A stretch of 64,000 nucleotides of DNA from Sagittula marina (GTDB lineage Bacteria; Pseudomonadota; Alphaproteobacteria; Rhodobacterales; Rhodobacteraceae): the NCBI RefSeq assembly GCF_014196795.1, contig NZ_JACIEJ010000001.1, positions 186,001-250,000 of the forward strand, written 5' to 3'. Below are positions 34,377-41,622 of this stretch, in pieces. The notes beneath the pieces were generated by a model, which was not told where the DNA came from, ran no database searches, and saw nothing but the letters and a program-made list of their open reading frames with translations. Numbering within the stretch: the first letter of the stretch is position 1; each line of letters begins with the position of its first letter. A program made the translations under genes and the position numbers.

Positions 34377-34789
34377 ATTTACCAGAGCGTATTGTTGGAG
34401 TGCACTTGAGGTCCCAGTGGGGCCGATAATTGTGCGACCTTTTGCTATTGTCCCACTTCAATATTGGTCAATGCCAAGGTCATTGAGTCTCAGAAGACCG
34501 GAATGTGCCTAGCTGCCCCATCGACCGACCTCGGGGCGGAACGTGCTTTTTCGCTGGGAAAGTCACGAAAGGCTGTTTTGCGGTCAGCTGGTCCTGACGT
34601 GTCATTGTCCAATGTCGGCCCGTTCGCCCAGTGACCCCCAAGACATATATCCTGGATTGCACGGATGTCTGCATCTTGTCTGCGTCTGCAGACTGTCCAG
34701 CAGCAAAAACGCCGACCGCTTTTCAGCGACCGGCGTCTTCGACAAGTCCGCGGCACGAGGTAATTCGCCGCTTCCCTGTATTTTAGGTC
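34377..34789. other. 413-bp intergenic stretch after tRNA-Pro
   Basis: No gene is supported. The only clear element is the terminator for the minus-strand csbD-like gene near its right end (34705-34736). No duplicate of the tRNA 3' end, which would mark an integrated element, was seen. Confidence 0.5.
34705..34736 (-). terminator. Intrinsic terminator of the csbD-like gene
   Basis: On the minus strand: ACGCCGGTCGCT, loop GAAA, AGCGGTCGGCGT, then a T-run (the plus-strand A run 34705-34709). The stem is 12 bp with two mismatches in the middle. Confidence 0.75.
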
Positions 34790-34993
34790 TCAGGCCCGAT
34801 TGTTGGCCATCGCGTCATCCACAATCTTGCGAACTTCGTCTTTTTCCTTGCCCAGCTTTTGCTGAAGCTTGCCTTCAAGCTGTTCACGGTTGCCCTTGGC
34901 TTGCTCCAGATCGTCATCTGTGAGGTCGCCGTACGCTTCACGCAGCCTGCCTTTGAGTTCAGTCCAGTTGCCTTCGATACGATCGTTGTCCAT
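34790..34993 (-). CDS. CsbD family stress protein
   Basis: 67 residues, the usual size. It starts MDNDRIEGNWTELKGRLREA and contains the CsbD pattern of alternating charged helices with GKLQQKLG. In other bacteria CsbD proteins are abundant general-stress proteins of unknown mechanism. A GGAG lies upstream of the start. It is likely co-transcribed with the 77-aa gene, whose EcfG promoter lies at 35323-35347, and it is followed by an intrinsic terminator. Confidence 0.9.
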   Translation of the reverse strand: MDNDRIEGNWTELKGRLREAYGDLTDDDLEQAKGNREQLEGKLQQKLGKEKDEVRKIVDDAMANNRA

Positions 34994-35043
34994 GACTTAC
35001 TCCATTGCTTGATTAAGTTGCGTTAGACAGCCGGGAAGAGTGA

Positions 35044-35277
35044 TCAGTTATTATCATCTTCCGGCGGGGTAACTTCGATTTCCGGAACAGTGACAGTGAC
35101 CTCTTCTTCGGTCACATCGACGTCACCAACTTCTGCGTCGAATTCGGGCAGATTACCGCCTTCGACAGAGACCTCGGGCATCGAGCCTTCTTCGGTCTGG
35201 TCAATGTCGATCATGTAAATGCCGAAGCCGATTACGACGACTGCAATAATGGCTGCGATGACTGCACCAATACGCAT
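35044..35277 (-). CDS. Small membrane-anchored acidic protein
   Basis: 77 residues: one N-terminal membrane helix (IGAVIAAIIAVVVIGFGIYMI) followed by about 50 residues dominated by Glu, Asp, Val and Pro (VTVTVPEIEVTPPEDDNN). No cleavage site is obvious, so the acidic tail probably extends into the periplasm from the inner membrane. I do not recognise the family. A perfect EcfG-type promoter lies 46 bp upstream, and the csbD-like gene follows 50 bp downstream, so it is a general stress gene. Confidence 0.7.
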   Translation of the reverse strand: MRIGAVIAAIIAVVVIGFGIYMIDIDQTEEGSMPEVSVEGGNLPEFDAEVGDVDVTEEEVTVTVPEIEVTPPEDDNN

Positions 35278-35322
35278 GAAAGTATTCCTTATCTGATTTC
35301 AGTGTCTTAACTTCTGCATCTC

Positions 35323-35347
35323 AACGTGGTTACGCGGCGTCGGTTCC
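35323..35347 (-). promoter_or_regulatory. EcfG-type promoter of the 77-aa / csbD-like unit
   Basis: Minus strand: GGAAC (35347-35343), 16 nt, CGTT (35326-35323). A full consensus match placed 46 bp before the start at 35277. Confidence 0.75.
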
Positions 35348-35398
35348 GGTAATGCCAAAATAATTTGCATGAGGCCAGATTAGAGGGCGGCCAATCAA

Positions 35399-35557
35399 TC
35401 AGCGCCGGGCGATGATCCAGACAGCGTGTACAATGCCGGGGATATAGCCACAGAGCGTCAGCAGGATGTTGAGCCAGAAGTGTTTTCCAAGTCCAACTTG
35501 CAGGAATACGCCCAAGGGCGGCAGCAGGATGGCGAATATAATGCGGATCAGGTCCAT
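35399..35557 (-). CDS. YqaE/Pmp3 family membrane protein
   Basis: 52 residues, the classic size. It reads MDLIRIIFAILLPPLGVFLQ, then LNILLTLCGYIPGIVHAVWI: two membrane helices with the family's PPLGV and GYIPGIVHA motifs. GAGGACC precedes the start. Pmp3-type proteins modulate membrane potential or lipid packing under salt and cold stress. A full EcfG promoter match lies 31 bp upstream, inside the 3' end of the YihY gene. Confidence 0.92.
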   Translation of the reverse strand: MDLIRIIFAILLPPLGVFLQVGLGKHFWLNILLTLCGYIPGIVHAVWIIARR

Positions 35558-35587
35558 GAGGTCCTCGTGTTCGTTGTTCGAGGAGCT

Positions 35588-35612
35588 AACGGATGGGACG
35601 GCTCAGGGTTCC
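35588..35612 (-). promoter_or_regulatory. EcfG-type promoter of the yqaE-like gene
   Basis: Minus strand: GGAAC (35612-35608), 16 nt, CGTT (35591-35588). The -35 element lies within the last codons of the YihY gene (stop at 35603), the -10 just after it. Confidence 0.7.
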
Positions 35613-36553
35613 CCGGAAAGATCGCCTAGCGTGTCTGCTTTTACCGCGCCACGCTGGCCAAGAGGCCGATCTTTGCCAACCGTTGTGTCCAGACGGGTCT
35701 GCGCTTCCATCTCGGCATCGAGCGTCGCGCCCAGCAATACGATGTAGGCGGACAGCCACAGCCATGTGAGCAGAACTATCACGCCGCCAAGGGCTCCGAA
35801 TGTCTCGTTGTAGCTGCCAAAGGACTGGACGTAGCGGCTGAACCCAACGCTGCCGGCAACCCAGAGCGCACAGGCCAGGGCCGCGCCGGGGGTCAGCCAG
35901 CGCCACCGCGCTTTGCGACGGGACGGGCCGAAACGGTACAGCATGGCGATGCCAAAGACGCCGAGAATGAACAGTAAAGGCCAACGCAGGATCAGCACGA
36001 AGGTCGTGAATTGCGCGTTCTTCGAGACCACCGCAGCGATCGTCGGCATGGCTGCAACAATCCCGACAGCCGTGAGGATGCCGATGATCAGGCATAGGGT
36101 CATGACCACGTTTATGGCCTTCAGCTTGACGATATTGCGCGTCTCCCGCTCGCCATTGATGACGTTGAGGCCGATGATCAGGTTGGCCATGGCCTTTGAT
36201 GCGGAATAAAGCGCCAGCGCTATGGCGAAAACGGCGGCCCACCCGAGCGTGTCATTCGAGGTGGTCACAACGCTGGTCAGCTGGCCCATGAGGATTTCCG
36301 CCGCAGCAGAAGGCAGGACGTTTGAAATCGGATCGGAGACGTCGATAAGGAAGGACGGGTCCGTCACCATTCCGGCCAGCGCCACGCCGGCGGTGATCGC
36401 GGGAAAGAGGGACAGCAGGCCGTAGAACGCGATCCCCGCAGCCAGCAAGCCAAGATTGTCAACGATCATGGTATTGTAGATGCGCATGACAACGTCGATC
36501 AGTCCCTTGCGGGGGATCTGGAAGGGGCTGTTTGCAGTGCGGCCTCGGCTCAT
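35603..36553 (-). CDS. YihY/virulence factor BrkB family membrane protein
   Basis: 316 residues from the ATG at 36553, chosen for CGGAG upstream; an ATG at 36589 would add 12 residues. Six membrane helices with family hallmarks: LLAAGIAFYGLLSLFPAI, ALYSASKAMANLIIGLNVIN and LGGVIVLLTWLWLSAYIVLLG. The C-terminal tail is polar and cytoplasmic. Function of the family is unsettled (formerly and wrongly called ribonuclease BN). It starts 41 bp after the PLD gene and appears to be the last gene of the nepR-ecfG operon, linking it to stress and envelope adaptation. Confidence 0.88.
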   Translation of the reverse strand: MSRGRTANSPFQIPRKGLIDVVMRIYNTMIVDNLGLLAAGIAFYGLLSLFPAITAGVALAGMVTDPSFLIDVSDPISNVLPSAAAEILMGQLTSVVTTSNDTLGWAAVFAIALALYSASKAMANLIIGLNVINGERETRNIVKLKAINVVMTLCLIIGILTAVGIVAAMPTIAAVVSKNAQFTTFVLILRWPLLFILGVFGIAMLYRFGPSRRKARWRWLTPGAALACALWVAGSVGFSRYVQSFGSYNETFGALGGVIVLLTWLWLSAYIVLLGATLDAEMEAQTRLDTTVGKDRPLGQRGAVKADTLGDLSGEP

Positions 36554-36593
36554 TGCTGGCTCCGGGTTTTTGGCCTGCCCCAGATGCACGGAG

Positions 36594-38069
36594 TCAGACG
36601 AGGTTTTCAGTCACACCCGGCATTGGTTGCGCCAGTTCAGACCCTTTGTCCTGATCGAAGGGCACCAGGAAACCGCTTCGATGTTCCGGCAGCCGCACCC
36701 CGTTGCGTTTTATTTCCGCGTCCCACCACGCCTGCAAGGTGCGGGGATGGCGGGCTTCGTCCGGCAGCGGGTTGAACCACCAATGGTCGAAGAGCTTCCT
36801 TCTCAGCAAAGCGACACGCTCCGGCTGGGTTGTTTCGACCGCCACTTCAGTGTCCCACCGCATGGACCGACCGTTCATGTTGGCTGACCCGACGATACCT
36901 ATATTGTCGTCGCTTACCAACACCTTGTTGTGAACGTATATGATGGGCGACCCGGAAAGCACAGCCTTGGATTCGCGCGCTGCAAACACCGGACGGACCG
37001 GCGCGGCAAAGGTCACGCGATCCCCAAAGGCCTCTCGCAGAGTGGCCATGGCATCACGTTCCAAGCCGAGGCCGAATTTGGCATCCACTGCTTCGTTGCC
37101 TTCGAAGGCCACATCTTCGGGGAGGGCCGGGGTCACGAAGAAGGCTGTCAGATCGGGTTTTTTCGCAGCCTCTTCGGCCAGCGCATCGGCCAGATAACCA
37201 GACCGCAGGAATTGCGTCTCTGCATAGATGAGATGCTGCGCGCTGCGGAAGGCGCTCACATAAGCGTCTTCGATCTCGTGCAACATGGAATTTGGTGACA
37301 GAAAGGGCAGCTGGAATTTGCGTGGGCAGGACAGGGTGCGCTTGATCAGCGGCAGCGCCTTTGGCTGCGTCCTTGCCCCGCAGAGCGTTTCGAAGGTCAG
37401 AAGATGCTCGCGCGCATCCTTTGCCTCCGGACCGCGTATGATCAGCTGGACATCCGACCAGGTCAGATTTGACGGAAGCTCGTGCTTGGGGGTGTCAAAG
37501 CGGCGCTCGTTCAGGTCGAGGCCGCCGACATACAGCACCTCCCCGTCGATCACCGCCAGTTTCTGGTGGTGCGTGACGGTGTGAAGCTCGGGCAGGCTGC
37601 CGCTGTCCAGACCGACGGCTTCACGGCTCAAGCGGGCGTGGCGCATCCGTTGCAGACGGCGGGAGCGCTTGATGATCGCGGCTGGCAACAACGCCAGCCA
37701 AGGCAATATTCCAGGCTTGGCCGGGTGCATGGTTGCGCGCACCTCCAGCTGGCCGGGGGAGACATCGACCATTTCGGACAGCGCGACGCCTTGGCGCACC
37801 GTACGCCAGGCAAGTTCATGCAGTGGGGTGCCGATGACGGGATCGAAGTCGCTGACCACCAATACGACTTTGACGCCGCGTTTCAAAGCATGGGCCAGCA
37901 GGTCGAACCAGTCTTCCCCTATTGCGCGGCCTTCGGGGCTGCGCAGCTTCGTGGTCATGTCAAAAATACGAAAACCGCCCAGGATCTCCGTCTTGGCGTC
38001 AAGCACAGCGCGTTCAAACTCGGGCCATGCTTCGTCCGCCGTGATGAGGACATCGAAATCAAGCGGCAT
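36594..38069 (-). CDS. Phospholipase D-like / cardiolipin synthase-like protein
   Basis: 491 residues from the ATG at 38069, which lies inside the 3' end of the upstream kinase gene (11-bp overlap, AAAAAGG upstream). Two HKD motifs are intact: HHQKLAVID in the first half and VHNKVLVSDDNIGIVGSANMNGRS-type in the second (given in part). There is no membrane anchor at the N terminus (MPLDFDVLI), unlike classical cardiolipin synthases, so it could be a cytoplasmic or peripheral phosphatidyltransferase or phospholipase. Coupling to a stress kinase and EcfG suggests membrane lipid remodelling during the general stress response. Confidence 0.88.
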   Translation of the reverse strand: MPLDFDVLITADEAWPEFERAVLDAKTEILGGFRIFDMTTKLRSPEGRAIGEDWFDLLAHALKRGVKVVLVVSDFDPVIGTPLHELAWRTVRQGVALSEMVDVSPGQLEVRATMHPAKPGILPWLALLPAAIIKRSRRLQRMRHARLSREAVGLDSGSLPELHTVTHHQKLAVIDGEVLYVGGLDLNERRFDTPKHELPSNLTWSDVQLIIRGPEAKDAREHLLTFETLCGARTQPKALPLIKRTLSCPRKFQLPFLSPNSMLHEIEDAYVSAFRSAQHLIYAETQFLRSGYLADALAEEAAKKPDLTAFFVTPALPEDVAFEGNEAVDAKFGLGLERDAMATLREAFGDRVTFAAPVRPVFAARESKAVLSGSPIIYVHNKVLVSDDNIGIVGSANMNGRSMRWDTEVAVETTQPERVALLRRKLFDHWWFNPLPDEARHPRTLQAWWDAEIKRNGVRLPEHRSGFLVPFDQDKGSELAQPMPGVTENLV

Positions 38070-39789
38070 TATTAACCTTTTTCTGAGGCGTGAACCCTCG
38101 GCGCGGGAAAGTGATTTCAAGCGCGTAGCAGTCAACCTCTCTGGAATGGGTCACTTGTCCGTCCAGTTGGCGAACAAAGGCGGTCATGAGGCGGTTTCCA
38201 AGTCCATCGGTGTTCTCAGCCTCATCGTCGGATCGGCCGTCGTCGCTCCCAACGCTGTTTTCCACCCGTAGGTTCACCATGTCTCCATCTGCCTCGCCGA
38301 CAGTGATCGAGATGCGCGGCGCGGCGTCGGACGAGGTGCCGACATACTTGTAGGCGTTGGACAGGGCTTCGGTCACAAGCATGGACAACGGAACCGCCTG
38401 ATCGGGGAACAGGGGGACGCTGGCAATCTCGCATTTCAGGACGACGGAGCCGTCGCGGGACATGGTCGAAACGTCGTCCACTACCGCCTGAATCAGATCC
38501 TGGGAATCGACAGTGGTCAGGTCGGTGGTGGTATAGAGCGTCCGGTGCAGCATCGCGAGGCCGCGCACCCGGCGCTGAAGCCCGGCAAGCATGTGGCGCG
38601 CTTCGGCGGAACGTGCAGACCGCGCCTGCATGTTCATGATCGATGCGATGAGCTGCAGGTTGTTCTTGACCCGATGGTGAACTTCTTTCAGCAACACTTC
38701 CTTGTCGTGCAGGTCCTGTTCCTGACGGGCTTCGGCGTCTGTCAGGATCAGAACCATGCGATTGAAGGCGCGCTGTGCTTCTTCCAGCTCTTCGGGGGGG
38801 TTTTGCAGCTTCAGTGGCTCGGCATGGCGCTCGCCCAAGGCAAATTGGCGCATGGCAGACCGTAACTGTTTGACGTGCCGTACGACCAGTTGTTGCAAAC
38901 CGAGAAAGGCGACCGCTATTCCGGTCAGCCACATCAGCGCCGGGAAGATCACGGCCATTCTGGCGCGTGGACCTTCGCCACTGCTGCTGGCGACGGATAC
39001 AGGCCAGCTTCCTACGAGAACCAGCACGTCGTCGATCATAGGCGCGACAGCAAAGAAACGCTCCTCTCCGTTGCCGGCAGAGGCACTGAACGTTTTGCCG
39101 ACACGCGTGACCAGTTCATCAAGCGGGACATTCTGTGGCAGGAACGTCGCGGCGGCGCGCACACCTTCGGATGCGGAAATCACTTTGCCTTCGATGTTTA
39201 CCGAGGCGAGCTTCAACTCGTTGGATGGCATCGGGTTATCCATCAACGACTCTGCCAGGGAATTGGGGATCGAAATGGACAGAATGCCGAGTGTCTCGCC
39301 GTCGAGGACCACGGGATGAGATGCGATGATGACGGGTTGCCCGGTCATCGGGCCCGATGGCAGCATCTCTACCCGGGGGCCATTTTGAGCCATCGCTTCT
39401 GCCATCATGCCAGCATCAGAGAAAACCCGCCTTTCGCCGGCGGAACTACAGTTCATCGCACCATCGGCCTGAACGTAGCTGGCATAAATGTAAGTTTGTT
39501 GATTGTTGACGAAATTGGCCAGAATTTCGTCACACGGCTCGCCCGTTGTGTTGATGACGGCCGATGCCAAACCCCGTGCGGAGCCGAGCGCTTGCTGAAT
39601 TAGCTCACGCTCGCCGCTGGCGGCTGCCATTGTCTCCGACAGCAATGCGGCGCGCGACAGAGCCTGAGCCTCGTCCACCACGACTTGCGTCTGGTAGATC
39701 GAGATCAGGCCCAGCGGCAGCATTGCCAGGGACATGAGGAACGCGATCCGCGCCCCTAGGCTTTTGGACAGGACCTTCAACACGCTCAA
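38059..39789 (-). CDS. Sensor histidine kinase (HisKA_2), probable PhyR kinase
   Basis: 576 residues if TTG 39789 is the start; a GTG two codons later is also possible. A membrane helix (residues 13-32), a periplasmic sensor region to about 275 (Cys 86 and Cys 114 could form a disulfide), a second helix (280-300), a HAMP-like linker, then HisKA_2 with EVHHRVKNNLQL (His 371/372) and a HATPase with TEALSNAYKY. HisKA_2 kinases next to ecfG typically control PhyR phosphorylation. It lies 18 bp after ecfG in the same operon. The signal sensed is unknown. Confidence 0.88.
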   Translation of the reverse strand: MSVLKVLSKSLGARIAFLMSLAMLPLGLISIYQTQVVVDEAQALSRAALLSETMAAASGERELIQQALGSARGLASAVINTTGEPCDEILANFVNNQQTYIYASYVQADGAMNCSSAGERRVFSDAGMMAEAMAQNGPRVEMLPSGPMTGQPVIIASHPVVLDGETLGILSISIPNSLAESLMDNPMPSNELKLASVNIEGKVISASEGVRAAATFLPQNVPLDELVTRVGKTFSASAGNGEERFFAVAPMIDDVLVLVGSWPVSVASSSGEGPRARMAVIFPALMWLTGIAVAFLGLQQLVVRHVKQLRSAMRQFALGERHAEPLKLQNPPEELEEAQRAFNRMVLILTDAEARQEQDLHDKEVLLKEVHHRVKNNLQLIASIMNMQARSARSAEARHMLAGLQRRVRGLAMLHRTLYTTTDLTTVDSQDLIQAVVDDVSTMSRDGSVVLKCEIASVPLFPDQAVPLSMLVTEALSNAYKYVGTSSDAAPRISITVGEADGDMVNLRVENSVGSDDGRSDDEAENTDGLGNRLMTAFVRQLDGQVTHSREVDCYALEITFPRRGFTPQKKVNNAA

Positions 39790-39807
39790 AGCTCATTTAT
39801 TGTTTCA

Positions 39808-40362
39808 TCACATAGCGTGCTTTTGCGCCGCAACGATGCCTGAGGTCACCCGGTCCGTAAGTTCCAGATGCTCATTCTCGTCGAGACCCATCAGCTCCGC
39901 CAACCGCGCCCGCGCCCGGTTAACCCGGCTTTTCACGGTTCCCACAGCGACACCACAAGTTTCTGCGGCTTCTTCGTAGGAGAACCCCTCTGCACCCACC
40001 AGAACCAGCGCCTCGCGCTGTTCATCGGAGAGCGTCGCAAATGCTGTATTGAAGTCCCGCATCTGAAGGCGCCCGTCGTGGTCCGGCTTCTGGGCCAAGC
40101 TGGCCGAGAACGTCCCGTCGGGATCGCCCACTTCGCGGCGGGCCTTGCGGTGGTGGGAGTAATAGGTGTTCCGCAGGATGGTAAACAGCCAAGCCCGCAA
40201 ATTGGTTCCAGTTTCAAATGAATCGATTTTCGTCCAAGCTTTGACGAGAGAATCCTGAACCATGTCATCGGCCAAAGCCGAGTTGCCGGTCAGCGACATG
40301 GCGAACGCACGCATTGCACCCAAGTGATCGACCAACTGGTCGCGTGGATCACGATTCTGCAT
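39808..40362 (-). CDS. ecfG: ECF sigma factor EcfG, general stress response
   Basis: 184 residues from ATG 40362, which overlaps the nepR stop by 14 bp. Region 2 is FAMSLTGNSALADDMVQDSL and KAWTKIDSFETGTNLRAWLF; region 4 is LSDEQREALVLVGAEGFSYEEAAETCGVAVGTVKSRVNRAR. These are EcfG (ECF15) features. EcfG drives the general stress regulon from GGAAC-N16/17-CGTT promoters, held by NepR and released when phosphorylated PhyR binds NepR. Many such promoters lie in this window, including before nepR itself, so it is autoregulated. Confidence 0.96.
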   Translation of the reverse strand: MQNRDPRDQLVDHLGAMRAFAMSLTGNSALADDMVQDSLVKAWTKIDSFETGTNLRAWLFTILRNTYYSHHRKARREVGDPDGTFSASLAQKPDHDGRLQMRDFNTAFATLSDEQREALVLVGAEGFSYEEAAETCGVAVGTVKSRVNRARARLAELMGLDENEHLELTDRVTSGIVAAQKHAM

Positions 40363-40528
40363 TGCTGTCACCGCCTTCGGGGCCGCCGGACTCCTCGGCT
40401 GCACGAAGTTGAGCCAGAAGGTCCGTGAACCGGTCTGGCACATCTTGTTTCGTAACGTCCCCGTAGGCGCGTTTCAGATTGTCATCGATTTCCTGCTGCA
40501 CCTTTGAAGTCTTCCGATCTGAGTTCAT
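40349..40528 (-). CDS. nepR: Anti-sigma factor NepR
   Basis: 59 residues from ATG 40528; the open frame extends upstream, but the added residues (from the promoter region) do not look like protein. The NepR core is IDDNLKRAYGDVTKQDVPDRFTDLLAQLR: two helices that wrap EcfG or the sigma-like domain of PhyR. The start has only a weak ribosome site. It overlaps ecfG by 14 bp, as expected of a coupled sigma/anti-sigma pair (key residues quoted in part from 40 to 12 residues before the end). Confidence 0.95.
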   Translation of the reverse strand: MNSDRKTSKVQQEIDDNLKRAYGDVTKQDVPDRFTDLLAQLRAAEESGGPEGGDSNAES

Positions 40529-40554
40529 CTGCTGCACACTTTTGCCATCGTTTC

Positions 40555-40586
40555 GGAACTCAACACGAATGCGTGAGTTTTGTTCC
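40555..40586. promoter_or_regulatory. Two-way EcfG-type promoter element, nepR side
   Basis: 32 bp that read as an EcfG promoter on both strands. Plus: GGAAC (40555-40559), 16 nt, AGTT (40576-40579). Minus: GGAAC (40586-40582), 16 nt, TGTT (40565-40562). The minus promoter would start transcription of nepR-ecfG about 25-30 bp before its ATG. Confidence 0.6.
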
Positions 40587-40675
40587 TGCAAGCCGAAAAA
40601 AAATAGGCTGCCGCACTGCGTCCCCTGCAGTTTCGCGCGCCCACACTTCTGCCTGCACTTTTTTTCATTGTCTCG

Positions 40676-40707
40676 GGAACATAACCGGGTGCAAGGCGTT
40701 TGGTTCC
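40676..40707. promoter_or_regulatory. Two-way EcfG-type promoter element, phyR side
   Basis: Same geometry as 40555-40586. Plus: GGAAC (40676-40680), 16 nt, CGTT (40697-40700), a full match 43 bp before phyR. Minus: GGAAC (40707-40703), 16 nt, GGTT (40686-40683). The plus match is the best EcfG promoter in the locus. Confidence 0.75.
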
Positions 40708-40743
40708 CAAGCAAATGAAAAATATATTGATGGAAAGCAGACG

Positions 40744-41553
40744 ATGAGCACATCTCAGTCTTCGGATCTTACCAGCGTGATCGGCAGCAACCTGCCGTTT
40801 TTGCGTCGTTACGCACGTGCGTTAACCGGGTCACAAGAGAAGGGCGACAACTATGCCGCCGCAACTCTTGAGGCGATCCTGAGCGATTTCGACAGTTTTG
40901 ACCGTTCCATCCCCGCGAAAGTGGCTTTGTTCCGGGTGTTTCAGATGATCTGGAACAGCACGGGAGGTGCACTGGCCGACGATGCAGCCGGTTTGGCGGC
41001 AAAGGCGCAAAAGCACCTCGGCCGTCTGACACGCGACACCCGCGAGGCTTTGTTGCTGCACACAATCGAAGAGATGTCGTTCGAGGAAGTGGGTACGGTT
41101 CTGGACGTGTCCGAGGATGAAGCGCGCTCGCTCGTAGACATCGCCTATGTCGAGATGGCCAAGTCGATCAACGGCAAGGTCATGATCATCGAGGATGAGG
41201 CAATCATCGCCATGGACCTTGAGAGCATTGTTGGCGAGATGGGCCATCAGGTCACAGGCATTGCCAAGACGGAAACAGAGGCGCTGGCGCTTTATGAGCA
41301 GCAGGCTCCGGATCTGATCCTTTCGGACATTCAGCTCGCAGACCTGTCCAGCGGCGTTGACGCGGTGAACAAGATCCTTGGCGACAATTCGGACATTCCG
41401 GTGATCTTCATCACCGCTTTCCCGGAGCGTCTGCTGACGGGTGAAAGCCCTGAACCGGCGTTCCTGATTGCCAAGCCGTACACCGAAGAACAGGTGCGCT
41501 CGGCAGTGAGCCAAGCGATGTTCTTCTCCTCGACAGAGACGCTTCAGGCGTAA
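40744..41553 (+). CDS. phyR: General stress response regulator PhyR
   Basis: 269 residues from ATG 40744 (GGAAAGCAG upstream). The N-terminal 140 residues form a sigma-like domain that mimics EcfG (LPFLRRYARALTGSQEKGD; TIEEMSFEEVGTVLDVSEDE). The C-terminal receiver has acidic pocket ED at 150-151, acceptor Asp 195 (LILSDIQLAD) and the PhyR signature FITAFPERLLTGESPEP. When phosphorylated it sequesters NepR and frees EcfG. It is divergent from nepR-ecfG across a gap holding two-way EcfG promoters, and ends at a strong terminator. Confidence 0.97.
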   Translation: MSTSQSSDLTSVIGSNLPFLRRYARALTGSQEKGDNYAAATLEAILSDFDSFDRSIPAKVALFRVFQMIWNSTGGALADDAAGLAAKAQKHLGRLTRDTREALLLHTIEEMSFEEVGTVLDVSEDEARSLVDIAYVEMAKSINGKVMIIEDEAIIAMDLESIVGEMGHQVTGIAKTETEALALYEQQAPDLILSDIQLADLSSGVDAVNKILGDNSDIPVIFITAFPERLLTGESPEPAFLIAKPYTEEQVRSAVSQAMFFSSTETLQA

Positions 41554-41565
41554 GGCTTTGACTCC

Positions 41566-41606
41566 AAAAAAAGACCGGGCCACTCAGGAGTGCGCCCGGT
41601 CTTTTT
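41566..41606. terminator. Bidirectional terminator between phyR and the HWE kinase gene
   Basis: Stem AAAGACCGGGC-CACTC, loop AG, GAGTG-C-GCCCGGTCTTT with an A7 run on the left (41566-41572) and a T-run on the right. It serves phyR (plus) and the convergent kinase gene (minus, stop 41623). Confidence 0.9.
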
Positions 41607-41622
41607 GACATCAGGCGAACGA

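Noticed and set aside
34300-34789. tRNA-Pro as an integration site
   Set aside because: No integrase, no repeat of the tRNA 3' end, and the flanking genes look native and EcfG-controlled.
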